Origin: Thermosynechococcus sichuanensis E542
GTDB lineage: Bacteria; Cyanobacteriota; Cyanobacteriia; Thermosynechococcales; Thermosynechococcaceae
Reading direction: 5' to 3'
NCBI RefSeq assembly: GCF_003555505.1
Contig: NZ_CP032152.1
Coordinates: forward strand, 2,465,001 to 2,529,000
Length of the DNA stretch: 64,000 nucleotides
In this document: positions 36,550-45,576 of the stretch, one piece after another
Layout: each line of letters starts with the position of its first letter
How positions within the stretch are numbered: the stretch's first letter is position 1
Program-made: the position numbers and the translations under genes
Notes under the pieces: generated by a model
What the model saw: only the letters and a program-made list of their open reading frames with translations
Told to the model about the DNA's origin: nothing
Database searches by the model: none

Positions 36550-37098
36550 TCAAGAATTTTTACTACTATTTGCACCAAATGCTACCGATTCTGCCCAAGT
36601 CTGCCAGTCCGTCATTGGAATCACATAGCGCACCACATCCACCTCCTCACCGGGCTTGAGCTTTGCTGCTGGATTCTGAATCAGGTGGAGCTTGGGCTGG
36701 CTCAGGGCTGCGGTTACCACATAGAGCCAATAATCTGCCCCTAGTCGCCCTGCCGTAATCCACTCATTCGCCGTGAGCACCACCGCCCCAACAGCGGCTC
36801 GCCCCTTGACCTCAATGCAGCGGCCACTGGACTCAATGTCATAGCCCAAATTTTGCTGACTCACATCGCGGCGGGTGCGTCCCTGTTGCTGCTCAAAGGC
36901 GATCGCCACCTGCATGGCTGCCTGTTCCACCTGTTGCCGTACTTGGGGGTCGTCCTCCTCCACCGTAGCCGGTAAAGGAATCACATAGGCCTGAGCTAAA
37001 AGGGTGATACCATCCGCAGTCAGGTGTTGCGATCGCGCCAACTCGTTCTCTAGGGCTTGGCGGCGCTGCTGTCTGCTGCGAAACCGAAGGCGTTGTTT
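36550..37098 (-). pseudogene. C-terminal remnant of a helicase-type DUF3883 protein
   Basis: The frame from 37098 to 36550 encodes a basic helical segment (QRRQALENELARSQHLTADG), then AYVIPLP, then a DUF3883 domain with GRTRRDVSQQNLGYDIES and IEVKGRAAVGAVVLTANEW. The DxES/IEVKG pair resembles the PD-(D/E)xK nuclease-like core of DUF3883. In relatives this domain is the tail of large SNF2-type helicases, and the helix plus VIPLP segment is what precedes it there. Here a stop at 37099-37101 cuts it off and no helicase lies upstream. A shorter product from TTG 37041 (163 residues) could still be made. Confidence 0.6.
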
Positions 37099-37236
37099 TT
37101 ATTGGTAGCAGCAAGTTCATCTGCTTAGCAACTCTGATTGCAAGCGTGAAGTCCAGCCGATTCAATCGCTATTGGTTCAGATCAGCGATCGCCCCAATGA
37201 TAAACTGCAAACGAAAGAGTGTCGGAGATACCCTCG

Positions 37237-38571
37237 GTGACGCGCCCAAAAATTATTGTCCTAGATGATGACCCCACTGGCTCGCAAACGGTGCACAGTT
37301 GCCTACTGTTAACCCGCTGGGATGTGGATACCCTCTGTCGCGGCCTCACCGATTCTGCGCCGATCTTTTTTATCCTCACCAATACCCGTGCTCTGCCACC
37401 AGAAATCGCAGCGGAGGTCACGCGCACCGTCTGTCGTCATTTGAAGGTGGCGATCGCCCAAGTGGGCATAACCGATTACCTTGTGGTCAGCCGTTCCGAC
37501 TCCACCCTACGCGGCCACTATCCCCTTGAAACCGACGTGATTGCTACTGAACTGGGCCCCTTTGATGCCCATTTTCTGGTGCCTGCCTTTCTGGAGGGGG
37601 GGCGCATCACCCGTGATAGCCAGCACTATCTGCTCGTTGAGGGTCAGCCGGTACCCGTCCATGAAACGGAGTTTGCCCGCGATTCCGTCTTTGGCTACCA
37701 CCACAGCTACTTACCCGACTATGTGGCCGAAAAGACCCAAGGGCGCATTCCCGCAACAGCCGTAGAGCGTTTTGTCCTTGCCGATGTGCGCAATCCAGAG
37801 ACCCTGCTCAGCCGCTTGACTCAGTTACAAGGCAATGTCTGTGGGGTTGTAGATGCCGAGAGCCAAGCAGATTTAGACCAATTTGCAGCGGCAGTACTTC
37901 AGGTAGCGAGTCAAGGAAAACGCTTTTTATTCCGCAGTGCTGCGAGTTTATTGACTGCCCTCGCCCAATTGCCCCCCCAGCCCACCCCCCCAGAGGCAAT
38001 GGCCACCTATTGCCGCCCTGGCCGCTATGGTGCGGTTTTAGTAGGATCCCACGTGCGCAAAACCACTGAACAACTGACGGCCTTGTTGGAGGAACCCGCT
38101 GTATCTCCCATTGAAGTACCTGTGGCACGACTGCGCGACAGTGCAGCGGCTGAACCTGACATCATCAACGAAGTCTTAGCAGCAGTGGATCAGGCGATCG
38201 CCCGTGAGAAAACCCCCATCATCTTTACCAGTCGTGAGGAACTCACCTTTGCGGATGCGGCGACACGGTTAGCCTTTGGGCAGCGAGTCTCGGAAGTGCT
38301 CATGGCGATCGTCCAGCAGTTACCCGCCGATTTGCGCTATCTGATCAGCAAGGGGGGCATCACCTCCAACGATGTGCTGAGTAAGGGCTTAAACCTAGCG
38401 ACGGTTCGCCTCTTGGGGCAAGTGATTCCCGGCTGCTCCGTTGTGCGCACCGGTGCTGATCATCCCCGTTTTCCAGAGCTGCCCGTGGTGCTGTTCCCCG
38501 GCAATGTCGGCGATCGCGAGGCACTGCGCACGGTCTATCATCGCTTTCAGGGTAGTGGCACCGCAGCTTAG
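37237..38571 (+). CDS. DUF1537 four-carbon acid sugar kinase-like protein
   Basis: A 444-residue protein of the OtnK/DUF1537 kinase family. N-terminal IIVLDDDPTGSQTVH, then SRSDSTLRGHYPLETDV, LVPAFLEGGRIT, and C-terminal YLISKGGITSNDVLSKGLNL with FPGNVGD. Family members phosphorylate erythronate/threonate-type sugar acids in bacterial catabolism; the partner aldolase or dehydrogenase genes are absent here, so the substrate is unclear. GTG 37237 preferred, with GGAG nine bases upstream; GTG 37219 is possible. Confidence 0.85.
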   Translation: MTRPKIIVLDDDPTGSQTVHSCLLLTRWDVDTLCRGLTDSAPIFFILTNTRALPPEIAAEVTRTVCRHLKVAIAQVGITDYLVVSRSDSTLRGHYPLETDVIATELGPFDAHFLVPAFLEGGRITRDSQHYLLVEGQPVPVHETEFARDSVFGYHHSYLPDYVAEKTQGRIPATAVERFVLADVRNPETLLSRLTQLQGNVCGVVDAESQADLDQFAAAVLQVASQGKRFLFRSAASLLTALAQLPPQPTPPEAMATYCRPGRYGAVLVGSHVRKTTEQLTALLEEPAVSPIEVPVARLRDSAAAEPDIINEVLAAVDQAIAREKTPIIFTSREELTFADAATRLAFGQRVSEVLMAIVQQLPADLRYLISKGGITSNDVLSKGLNLATVRLLGQVIPGCSVVRTGADHPRFPELPVVLFPGNVGDREALRTVYHRFQGSGTAA

Positions 38572-38666
38572 GAATTATTACCCACTCGCTTGAATCTGGC
38601 TGAGTTCAGGGTTTAGAATGCAGTTGTAACAATAATAAACAATTTTTAATCTTTCCCGATAAGTGA

Positions 38667-39041
38667 ATGAGTTTCATCAACACAGTTGGGGCTAAATCAA
38701 CAGCATGGCGCTGGCTGCTGCCTGTTTTGGTGGTGCTGGTAGTGGGTGGCGGTTGGGGGGTTTCTCTCCTGTTGCCCCTGCGGGATCCCTACATCCAATC
38801 TGTGCGGGCGGCGGTGGGGGATCCAAGTCGCGGCGAGCAAATTTTTATTCTCAACTGCGCGGGTTGTCATGGCCTTGATGGCAGGGGGGAAGTGGGTCCT
38901 AGCCTCGTGCAGATTAGCCACCGGCGATCGCAAACCAAGCTCATCCAGCAAATTATCAGCGGCAATACCCCTCCCATGCCCAAGTTTCAAGCCCAACCCC
39001 AAGACATGGCCGACCTATTAAGCTACTTGAAGACACTCTAA
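38667..39041 (+). CDS. cytM: Cytochrome cM
   Basis: A 124-residue membrane-anchored mono-heme cytochrome c. One uncleaved hydrophobic helix (about 15-38) precedes the heme domain with Cys64-x-x-Cys67-His68 (NCAGCHGLDGRG) and a likely axial Met in NTPPMPKF. Length, anchor and the DPYIQSV segment match CytM of cyanobacteria, implicated in limiting respiratory or photosynthetic electron flow under mixotrophy and stress. ATG 38667. Intergenic spaces on both sides suggest its own promoter. Confidence 0.88.
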   Translation: MSFINTVGAKSTAWRWLLPVLVVLVVGGGWGVSLLLPLRDPYIQSVRAAVGDPSRGEQIFILNCAGCHGLDGRGEVGPSLVQISHRRSQTKLIQQIISGNTPPMPKFQAQPQDMADLLSYLKTL

Positions 39042-39133
39042 AACTTTTGACAAAAATTCCACAGGGAAAGCCAATATACTAAATTGAAAATTGTGTTATC
39101 AGCATTACCAATTTCGAGCATTCTTTGGTGGGA

Positions 39134-39349
39134 ATGGAAGAAGCCTTTGCGGTGGGCGATCGCGTTCGCCTTGTGGAGCTGCCCCCCTATGTAAAAACAG
39201 CGGAGCCAATGCCGATGCTACGCCCCGCCAGTATTCTTACCGTTGGGGAAGAAGGGGTCATTCTCGGACAACAACCCGGCAATTATTGGGTCGTGCGCCT
39301 AGAGCGGGGTGCCTTTTTGCTGGAAGCCAAGTATCTCAAGCGCGTTTAA
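39134..39349 (+). CDS. sipA: SipA regulatory protein (NblS-interacting, DUF3148)
   Basis: A 71-residue SH3-like protein: FAVGDRVRLVELPPYVKTAE, PMPMLRPASILTVGEEGVI, then WVVRLERGAFLLEAKYL. This is the SipA family, which binds the essential histidine kinase NblS and modulates signalling to RpaB in high light and nutrient stress. I chose ATG 39134 (MEEAFAVGD); a TTG at 39125 would extend it by three residues. The glycosyltransferase gene starts one base after its stop, so they are probably cotranscribed. Confidence 0.85.
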   Translation: MEEAFAVGDRVRLVELPPYVKTAEPMPMLRPASILTVGEEGVILGQQPGNYWVVRLERGAFLLEAKYLKRV

Positions 39350-39350
39350 C

Positions 39351-40490
39351 ATGGCTCCGCTGCTGTCCCTGTGCATGATTGTCAAAAACGAAGCCCATCA
39401 ATTGCGGCGTTGCTTGCAGTCGGTTCAGCCGTGGGTAGATGAAATCATTATTGTGGACACGGGTTCGACAGATGAGACGATCGCCATTGGCCGCGAATTT
39501 ACCCCCCATGTCCATTCCATTGTCTGGCAAGCGGATTTTGCTGCCGCCCGCAATGCCTCCCTAGCCCACGCCAGCGGGGAGTGGGTCTTTTACATTGATG
39601 CCGATGAAGAATTGGTGGTGATGGATCCCCAGTGGCGCGACCAATTGACGGCTGAAAGTGCCAATACCATCAATCAGTGGAGTCTGCTGCGTCGTGAACA
39701 GGCCGGGGAGCGCAACTGGAGTGAGTTTTGGAATGTCCGCTTTGGCCGTCGCTTTCCTGATCTCCACTTTGCTGGGGCGCTCCATGAGCAACTGTCCTAT
39801 CGGGAACGGCCGGCAGTGGTGGGTCAGTTGCAGGGGGTCTATCTCATTCACCACAACCAACAAAGCCAAGAGCGGTTCCTCGCAAAAATTCGCGATCGCA
39901 ATATCCCCATCCTCGAAAAAATGGTGCAGCAGGGCGATCGCCGACTGCAAAACTTGGTGTGTCTTGGGGATCACTACGCCGCCTGTGGCGATGGCGATCG
40001 CGCCCAAGCATGGTATGAACAAGCCCTTGAGCAGATTGCCCCTGCCGTCGAACAGGGGATACTCCCTAGGGACACCACATGGCTGCGTCATCTCCTTTTT
40101 TGGGTGAGCTACCGCGCCTTTGAAGCCAAGGACTACGAAACAGCTCAGTATTACCTCAGCTATGGCCTACGTTTCTTTGATCACTACCCACCTCTGCTCT
40201 ATGTGACGGGGTTACTCATCTTTGAATTGGGCTTGCATCGGGGGGCTTTGCCCTACTTTCACCGTTGCTTAGATCTCTTTGAGCAGGGCACCTACGATCG
40301 CGCTGAACCCTTCGATCGCCAGTGGATGACTACTCAACCCGCCTACAGCCTTGGCTTTACCTACATGACCCTTCAGGAGCGCGATCCCGCCATCGCCTAT
40401 TTTCAAAAGACCCTTGAATTTAACCCTGACTATCCCCCCGCTCAGATGTATCTGCAACAACTGTTGACAGCATCGGCAAATCAATCGTAA
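39351..40490 (+). CDS. Family 2 glycosyltransferase with TPR-like C-terminus
   Basis: A 379-residue protein. The GT-A domain covers about 1-230: LCMIVKNEAHQLRRCLQSV, IIVDTGSTDETIAIG, AAARNASLAHASGEWVFYID and the metal-binding DADEEL. The second half has helical TPR-like repeats (GDRAQAWYEQALEQ, ERDPAIAYFQKTLEFNPDYP). This arrangement is common in bacterial SunS/WaaE-like transferases; donor and acceptor unknown. ATG 39351 directly follows sipA. Its last 71 bases overlap the 3' end of the convergent kinase gene. Confidence 0.87.
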   Translation: MAPLLSLCMIVKNEAHQLRRCLQSVQPWVDEIIIVDTGSTDETIAIGREFTPHVHSIVWQADFAAARNASLAHASGEWVFYIDADEELVVMDPQWRDQLTAESANTINQWSLLRREQAGERNWSEFWNVRFGRRFPDLHFAGALHEQLSYRERPAVVGQLQGVYLIHHNQQSQERFLAKIRDRNIPILEKMVQQGDRRLQNLVCLGDHYAACGDGDRAQAWYEQALEQIAPAVEQGILPRDTTWLRHLLFWVSYRAFEAKDYETAQYYLSYGLRFFDHYPPLLYVTGLLIFELGLHRGALPYFHRCLDLFEQGTYDRAEPFDRQWMTTQPAYSLGFTYMTLQERDPAIAYFQKTLEFNPDYPPAQMYLQQLLTASANQS

Positions 40491-41391
40491 TCCGAGTACC
40501 CGCCCCGAGCGCCGAGCGAATCCACATCCGTCCCTGAAAGCGCTTAGTCACAAAGAACGCCTTCGTCAGCCCAAAGCCACCCCCCATCGTGCGGCGATGT
40601 TGAACGTTGGAGCCTCGGTAACCAAAGCCAACCACCTTAGGAATTTCCTCAACGGGAATCCCACAGCCTGTATCCTCCACCACAAACTTGAGATGATCCG
40701 CTGTTTGCACGAGTCCCGCAATGATTTTGCCCCCTTGGGGCGTGTATTTACGGGCATTGGCAATCAAATCTCGCATCACATCCTCAAAGACAGGGGGCAT
40801 CAAGACCGTGCGACCATTGGGGGTTTGAATGTCAAAGGTAAGAAAGTAATCCGAGGCTTCCTGAGCGGCAATATTGTGGAGAATGCGGTAACGCCCCTTG
40901 CTATTTTTCTCGATGGCTTGGAAGACTTGCTCAAACTGAGCCTGTAATTGCTCAATGGGCACCTCGACCCAAGCGGTGGGAGCCTTTTCGCGGGCAAGGA
41001 GTTGTTGCACTCGCACCTCCACCACATCAAAGACGGATTGGATATTGGCCACTGCCTCCTGCACATCGGGGGTCGTGGCTTTTGCGGGGTACTGAGCCAG
41101 TGCAGTTTCGAGGTTTGCTGTAATTGCTGCCCGCAGATCGCTGATTTGCCGTAGATAGGCCAAAATGGTCGGGCGATCGCCCAAAGCATTCACCAGTTGC
41201 TCCAAGCTTTTCAGACTGGGCTGTAACACGTTCCAATCGTCGAGTTCCAGTTCTAAAAATTGCAGTTCCCCCATCAAGATATTCAGGGTATTTAGAACAC
41301 TGTGCATATCTAATAGGGTTTCCTGGTGGCTGGAAAGGGGGGGAGCCTCCGTAATTTCTATCTCCACAGGGCAACAGGATTGCGCAGTCAT
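40420..41391 (-). CDS. Soluble histidine kinase-like protein
   Basis: A 323-residue protein with no membrane segment or recognised sensor domain. A candidate H-box is His30 in LLDMHSVLNTLNILMGEL, followed by helices (about 40-170). A HATPase domain runs from about 195 to 310 with N-box RDLIANARKYT, G1 VEDTGCGIP and G2 MGGGFGLTKAF. It is unusual in having a long spacer between the presumed phospho-His and the ATPase. Cognate regulator unknown; rpaA lies 4 kb away but no link can be shown. ATG 41391. It overlaps the glycosyltransferase gene tail to tail by 71 bases. Confidence 0.8.
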   Translation of the reverse strand: MTAQSCCPVEIEITEAPPLSSHQETLLDMHSVLNTLNILMGELQFLELELDDWNVLQPSLKSLEQLVNALGDRPTILAYLRQISDLRAAITANLETALAQYPAKATTPDVQEAVANIQSVFDVVEVRVQQLLAREKAPTAWVEVPIEQLQAQFEQVFQAIEKNSKGRYRILHNIAAQEASDYFLTFDIQTPNGRTVLMPPVFEDVMRDLIANARKYTPQGGKIIAGLVQTADHLKFVVEDTGCGIPVEEIPKVVGFGYRGSNVQHRRTMGGGFGLTKAFFVTKRFQGRMWIRSALGAGTRITIDLPMLSTVVADTSERGDSQG

Positions 41392-41544
41392 CTCAAACCA
41401 ACCTTTTTCTTGTTTTTCTTAAAAGTAATCAATAAAGCTTTCGGCAGGAGCTTCTTTTAGCCTAGGCCAAATTTTTGCCGTCTGCCTTGTGTCACGAGGA
41501 GGAAACCCAAGGCTGGGTTAACAGTTTGTTAGGATCAAGGGGAA

Positions 41545-42576
41545 GTGAATTGGTTTAAGACGATGGTACTGCTGGGACAATCCGCAGCAGAACTGAAAGC
41601 ATGGGTCGAAGCCCAAGGGCAGCCCGGCTATCGGGGGCAACAACTCCATCAGTGGCTCTATCAAAAGGGGGCGCGATCGCTCCAAGAGATTACGGTTTTT
41701 CCCAAGCAGTGGCGTGACGCCCTCGCTAATGTAGAAATTGGCCGCTCCCAAATTCGCTATCGCCATGATGCTCAAGATGGCACCGTTAAGCTTCTCTTGA
41801 CCTTAGCGGATGGCGAAACCATTGAAACGGTGGGCATTCCCAGTGGCGATCGCCTGACGGTGTGTGTTTCTTCCCAAGTGGGCTGTCCCATGGCCTGTGA
41901 TTTTTGTGCCACGGGCAAAGGGGGCTATCGCCGTAATCTGGCGAGCCACGAAATCATCGATCAGGTCTTGACCATCCAAAGTGAAATGGGGCGCCGCGTC
42001 AGCCATGTGGTGTTTATGGGTATGGGCGAACCCCTGCTGAACCTAAAGGCCGTCCTACAGGCCGTCACCTGTCTCAACCGCGATATTGGGATTGGTCAGC
42101 GGCACATCACCATTTCCACCGTAGGTATTCCCCAGCAAATTCAGCGATTGGCACAGCACCAATTGCAAACCACTCTTGCCGTCAGCCTGCATGCCCCCAA
42201 CCAAGCTCTACGAGAACAGCTCATTCCCAGTGCCAAGCACTATCCCCTCAACCAGTTAATTGCCGATTGTCGTGCCTATGTGCAGCAAACGGGGCGCCGT
42301 GTCACCTTTGAATATACGGTTCTCGCGGCAGTGAACGATCGCCCCCAGCACGCCGAGGAACTGGCGCAGCTATTGCGGGGCTTCCAAAGCCATGTGAATC
42401 TTATCCCCTACAACCCCATTGCCGAGGCAGCCTATCAACGTCCCAGTGCTCAGCGCTTGCGGCACTTTCTCGGCCAACTACACGCTCTAGGGGTCACGGC
42501 CAGCATTCGGCGATCGCGGGGTCTGGATCGGCAAGCCGCCTGTGGTCAGCTACGCCAAGCTCAGCTCAGTGCCTAA
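41545..42576 (+). CDS. rlmN: 23S rRNA / tRNA adenine-2 methyltransferase RlmN
   Basis: Radical-SAM enzyme methylating C2 of A2503 in 23S rRNA and A37 in some tRNAs. The cluster ligands CxxxCxxC appear in [40 protein letters not shown] and [13 protein letters not shown] are family segments. The C-terminal methyl-carrying Cys is in [11 protein letters not shown] 41545 with AAGGGG very close upstream, or ATG 41563; the ribosome site does not decide. A small hairpin (AACCCA/TGGGTT) lies about 30 bases upstream. Confidence 0.95.
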   Translation: MNWFKTMVLLGQSAAELKAWVEAQGQPGYRGQQLHQWLYQKGARSLQEITVFPKQWRDALANVEIGRSQIRYRHDAQDGTVKLLLTLADGETIETVGIPSGDRLTVCVSSQVGCPMACDFCATGKGGYRRNLASHEIIDQVLTIQSEMGRRVSHVVFMGMGEPLLNLKAVLQAVTCLNRDIGIGQRHITISTVGIPQQIQRLAQHQLQTTLAVSLHAPNQALREQLIPSAKHYPLNQLIADCRAYVQQTGRRVTFEYTVLAAVNDRPQHAEELAQLLRGFQSHVNLIPYNPIAEAAYQRPSAQRLRHFLGQLHALGVTASIRRSRGLDRQAACGQLRQAQLSA

Positions 42577-42629
42577 ACATTTTTTGCTATCATAATTTCC
42601 TAATTCGTGTAATTCCTATCACATTTTGA

Positions 42630-44483
42630 ATGAAGCCAGAGCTTTGGTTCGTTGCTCCCGTTAGCGCGATCGCCCTCGGTGGTATTGCCACACTGATTCA
42701 ACCCCAACAACCCTTAGCAACCCTTTTAGGCAGTGGCATTGGTGCCCTTGCGGGTGCGCCCCTCATAGAAAAGAACCAACGCCGTAGCGATCGCCTCCTT
42801 CGAGACATTCACACCTTCCTCTCTTCCTCCCCAGAGACCACCGAACTCAAGGCACTTCTGCTGCGAGAACTGGAGCAACAACGGCGGCAACTCACTGACC
42901 TTGAACAGCACCTGCACCAAGCACTTCCTGAAGCCCTGCACCCGATTCGTCACGAGATAGCCCAAACGCTGCAAACCCTCAAGGACAATCTAAGGGACAC
43001 TTCCCCGCTAACCGCCCAGCAACTGGAGCCCCTGATTGAAACTCTGCACGCCCAGAGTGTTGCTCTGCAAACTATTCAAACCCTACTCCAAAGACCCCAA
43101 CCCCCAGCAACCACCCTAAAAACCGCTGTCCTCTACGACATTGAGAACTTAGTCTTTAACCAAGGGCAGCGACTGGATCCAGCCAGAGTCAATGAGCTGG
43201 TGTCCCTCGACAAGATTCTGGAGGCAATTCAGGCAACCATTGATCTGGGGGAAATTGCCATCAAGCGTGCCTATGGAAACTGGCAAAATCAAATTCTCCA
43301 AGCCCTCAATGCTCAACTGGAGCGATCGCAAATCGAGCGAATAGGGGTCTATGGTCGTAATCACAACCAGCGGAATGCAGCAGACATTCAACTTGCCCTT
43401 GATGCCATTGACCTAGCCTACCAACATCCCGATATCAATACCTTTGTGCTCATCTCCGGGGATGGTGGTTTTGGCTCCATTGCCCTGCGCCTACGGGACT
43501 ACGGTAAAACCGTGATTGGCTGTGCCTACCGTAACGCCGCTAGTGATAGCTTTCAGCGGGTTTGCCACCAATTTATTTTCCTTGAGAATCCCTTCCTGCA
43601 TTCTGCCCCCGCAACCAATGGCACAAACGGCACGCCTCCCCCACGTCAACCCAATGCTGAACATCGCACCTCACCATCCTCCCCCCGCCGACTGCCCATT
43701 GAGCCGCTGAACTATGAACAAATTCCTCCAGGAGCAATTCAACAACGGGAAACCGAAAAACTTTTGGAGCTATTCTCCTACTACACGACCGATGCAACAA
43801 AACGGCGAGAATTGGCTAAGGGAATTGTCTTTAATACAGTATTTCAAGAAATAAGATCTGTGGTACCCCAACTAGATCCGCTGCGATTTGGCTTTTGCAA
43901 GCCCTCTGAATTCGTGGCCTACTTGACCACACAACATCAGTTACAAATTGGCGTTGCAGTGAATGGTCAATTGGGCAGAACGATTCTCTGCTGGCGAAAT
44001 AACCTACCAGAATGTTACACCCTGCGTACCTCCAGTCCCCAAACCATTCACACCGCCTCGATCTACCGTGGTATCTTTCCCGATGAAGTGGCGGCAGATT
44101 TTTTACTGACTCAGGTGGGACACTGGTTAATTGCCCATCGCCCCCGCAATGCCCCTTTTGAGAGAACAATCAACGCAATTCTTGAACACACTCGCAGACA
44201 GGAACACCGCATTGGTCAACAGGGCATTAAGCGGGCGATCGCCAACTATATCAAAGCTGGCATTCTCACCCGAACAGCAAACACCCTAACTCTTAATCCC
44301 ACCATCAAGGACTTCTCTAGTTTAGTTATCGAGCTACAAACTCGTTTTCGCCAAGTTGTAGAAGAGCGCCTCAGCAAGATTGGCGAGACTATTAATGAGC
44401 AGGTCTTTGCCCAAGCGGTTCCCCTGCGCCCCTTGAGACTCCCGACGCAGAAGACAGAGAAGAGACCAGAATCCCAGTCCTAG
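42630..44483 (+). CDS. NYN-domain (LabA-like) protein with C-terminal LOTUS-like region
   Basis: A 617-residue protein. Residues about 5-50 contain hydrophobic segments ([30 protein letters not shown]), 55-160 a coiled coil, and about 172-335 a NYN/DUF88 domain. The NYN acidic residues are in [33 protein letters not shown] and [19 protein letters not shown], a PIN-like predicted RNase site. After a Pro-rich linker, about 370-600 holds winged-helix repeats resembling OST-HTH/LOTUS. LabA, a small NYN protein, acts in circadian output. ATG 42630. It overlaps the 3' end of rpaA by 4 bases. Confidence 0.82.
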   Translation: MKPELWFVAPVSAIALGGIATLIQPQQPLATLLGSGIGALAGAPLIEKNQRRSDRLLRDIHTFLSSSPETTELKALLLRELEQQRRQLTDLEQHLHQALPEALHPIRHEIAQTLQTLKDNLRDTSPLTAQQLEPLIETLHAQSVALQTIQTLLQRPQPPATTLKTAVLYDIENLVFNQGQRLDPARVNELVSLDKILEAIQATIDLGEIAIKRAYGNWQNQILQALNAQLERSQIERIGVYGRNHNQRNAADIQLALDAIDLAYQHPDINTFVLISGDGGFGSIALRLRDYGKTVIGCAYRNAASDSFQRVCHQFIFLENPFLHSAPATNGTNGTPPPRQPNAEHRTSPSSPRRLPIEPLNYEQIPPGAIQQRETEKLLELFSYYTTDATKRRELAKGIVFNTVFQEIRSVVPQLDPLRFGFCKPSEFVAYLTTQHQLQIGVAVNGQLGRTILCWRNNLPECYTLRTSSPQTIHTASIYRGIFPDEVAADFLLTQVGHWLIAHRPRNAPFERTINAILEHTRRQEHRIGQQGIKRAIANYIKAGILTRTANTLTLNPTIKDFSSLVIELQTRFRQVVEERLSKIGETINEQVFAQAVPLRPLRLPTQKTEKRPESQS

Positions 44484-45208
44484 GATGCATTGGGGGGTTC
44501 AATATGACTCGGCAGCTCTAAACAGTAGCCAGCACCATAGACGGTTTTGATATAGCGAGGACTGCGGGGATCCGGTTCTAGTTTAGTCCGCAGGTGACGC
44601 ACATGGACACGGATGGTTTCAATGTCATCATCGGGGTCGTAACCCCAGACTTCCTTGAGAATTTCACTGGGGGAAACGGTTTGGCCGTGGCGTTGCAGCA
44701 GGCAATGGAGCAGCTCAAATTCAAGGCGCGTCAGCTTAATAATTTTGCCAAACCAAGAAACCTCAAATCGCTCGGGTATGAGCGTCAATGGGCCATAGCT
44801 GAGGATTTCGCAGTGGCCTGCGGTTGCCGGAATGCGATCTGCCCGTCGCAAGAGAGCGCGTACCCGTGCCAGCATTTCCTCCAATTCAAAGGGCTTGGTG
44901 AGATAGTCATCGGCACCGGCATTAAACCCCTCTACCTTGTTGTGGGTTTGGCTTAGAGCCGTCAACATCAAAATCGGAATATCTTGGGTGCGCGGATCGC
45001 GCCGCAGACGTTGGCAAATGGTGAAGCCATCCACTTGGGGCAACATCAGGTCAAGGAGAATCAGATCGGGAGAGAGTTGTACAGCGAGGGCTTGCCCTTG
45101 CATCCCATCTAAGGACTTTGTGACCTCGTAGCCCGCCATTTGCAGGTTAATTGCCAAAACGTCAGCGATCGCAGGGTCATCATCAATGATTAAGATGCGG
45201 GGCTTCAT
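44480..45208 (-). CDS. rpaA: Response regulator RpaA (OmpR family)
   Basis: A 242-residue two-component regulator. Receiver domain with Asp9/Asp10-type acidic pocket ([12 protein letters not shown]), phospho-Asp53 in [13 protein letters not shown] and [18 protein letters not shown]. The winged-helix domain includes [37 protein letters not shown] and [12 protein letters not shown], which I recognise as RpaA rather than RpaB. RpaA is phosphorylated by SasA downstream of KaiC and drives circadian and photosystem-related gene expression. ATG 45208 chosen; a TTG at 45226 would add six residues. Confidence 0.9.
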   Translation of the reverse strand: MKPRILIIDDDPAIADVLAINLQMAGYEVTKSLDGMQGQALAVQLSPDLILLDLMLPQVDGFTICQRLRRDPRTQDIPILMLTALSQTHNKVEGFNAGADDYLTKPFELEEMLARVRALLRRADRIPATAGHCEILSYGPLTLIPERFEVSWFGKIIKLTRLEFELLHCLLQRHGQTVSPSEILKEVWGYDPDDDIETIRVHVRHLRTKLEPDPRSPRYIKTVYGAGYCLELPSHIEPPNAS

Positions 45209-45576
45209 AAGATGGACGGTACTCAATCCTCATGGGCGGCGAACTACCGCTTCTGAGAGAATTATAAACATCGCTGCAAAAACCTTAAGAGTTTGTTGAG
45301 TTTCTTTAGATTTTCTCAATATTTGACGCCAATTGATGTATCGCTCAACGATGCTAGAATTGTCCTAAGCCACTTTTTGATCAGCACTTGTTAGGGGTCA
45401 AAACCCAGTTCTGGGCTGATATTGCGCAAATTGCCCTTAACTGGCAATACGGTCATGCCGTGACCTTTATGCGGTGTTCAGCGGATTTTCTACAAACCTA
45501 GGCTATACTTTGGGAATGCAACTTTTGGGCAGAAACGATTATCCTGTCCTCGTTTTGCGAACGGCTCACTCATGTA
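45209..45576. promoter_or_regulatory. Divergent intergenic region of rpaA and the DUF3370 gene
   Basis: About 370 AT-rich bases with no credible gene. A -10-like TATACT lies at 45504-45509, about 70 bases before the DUF3370 start, without a good -35. Small palindromes include CCTAGG near 45498 and CCCAGTTCTGGG near 45407. Promoters for both divergent genes are expected here but cannot be fixed by eye. Confidence 0.35.
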
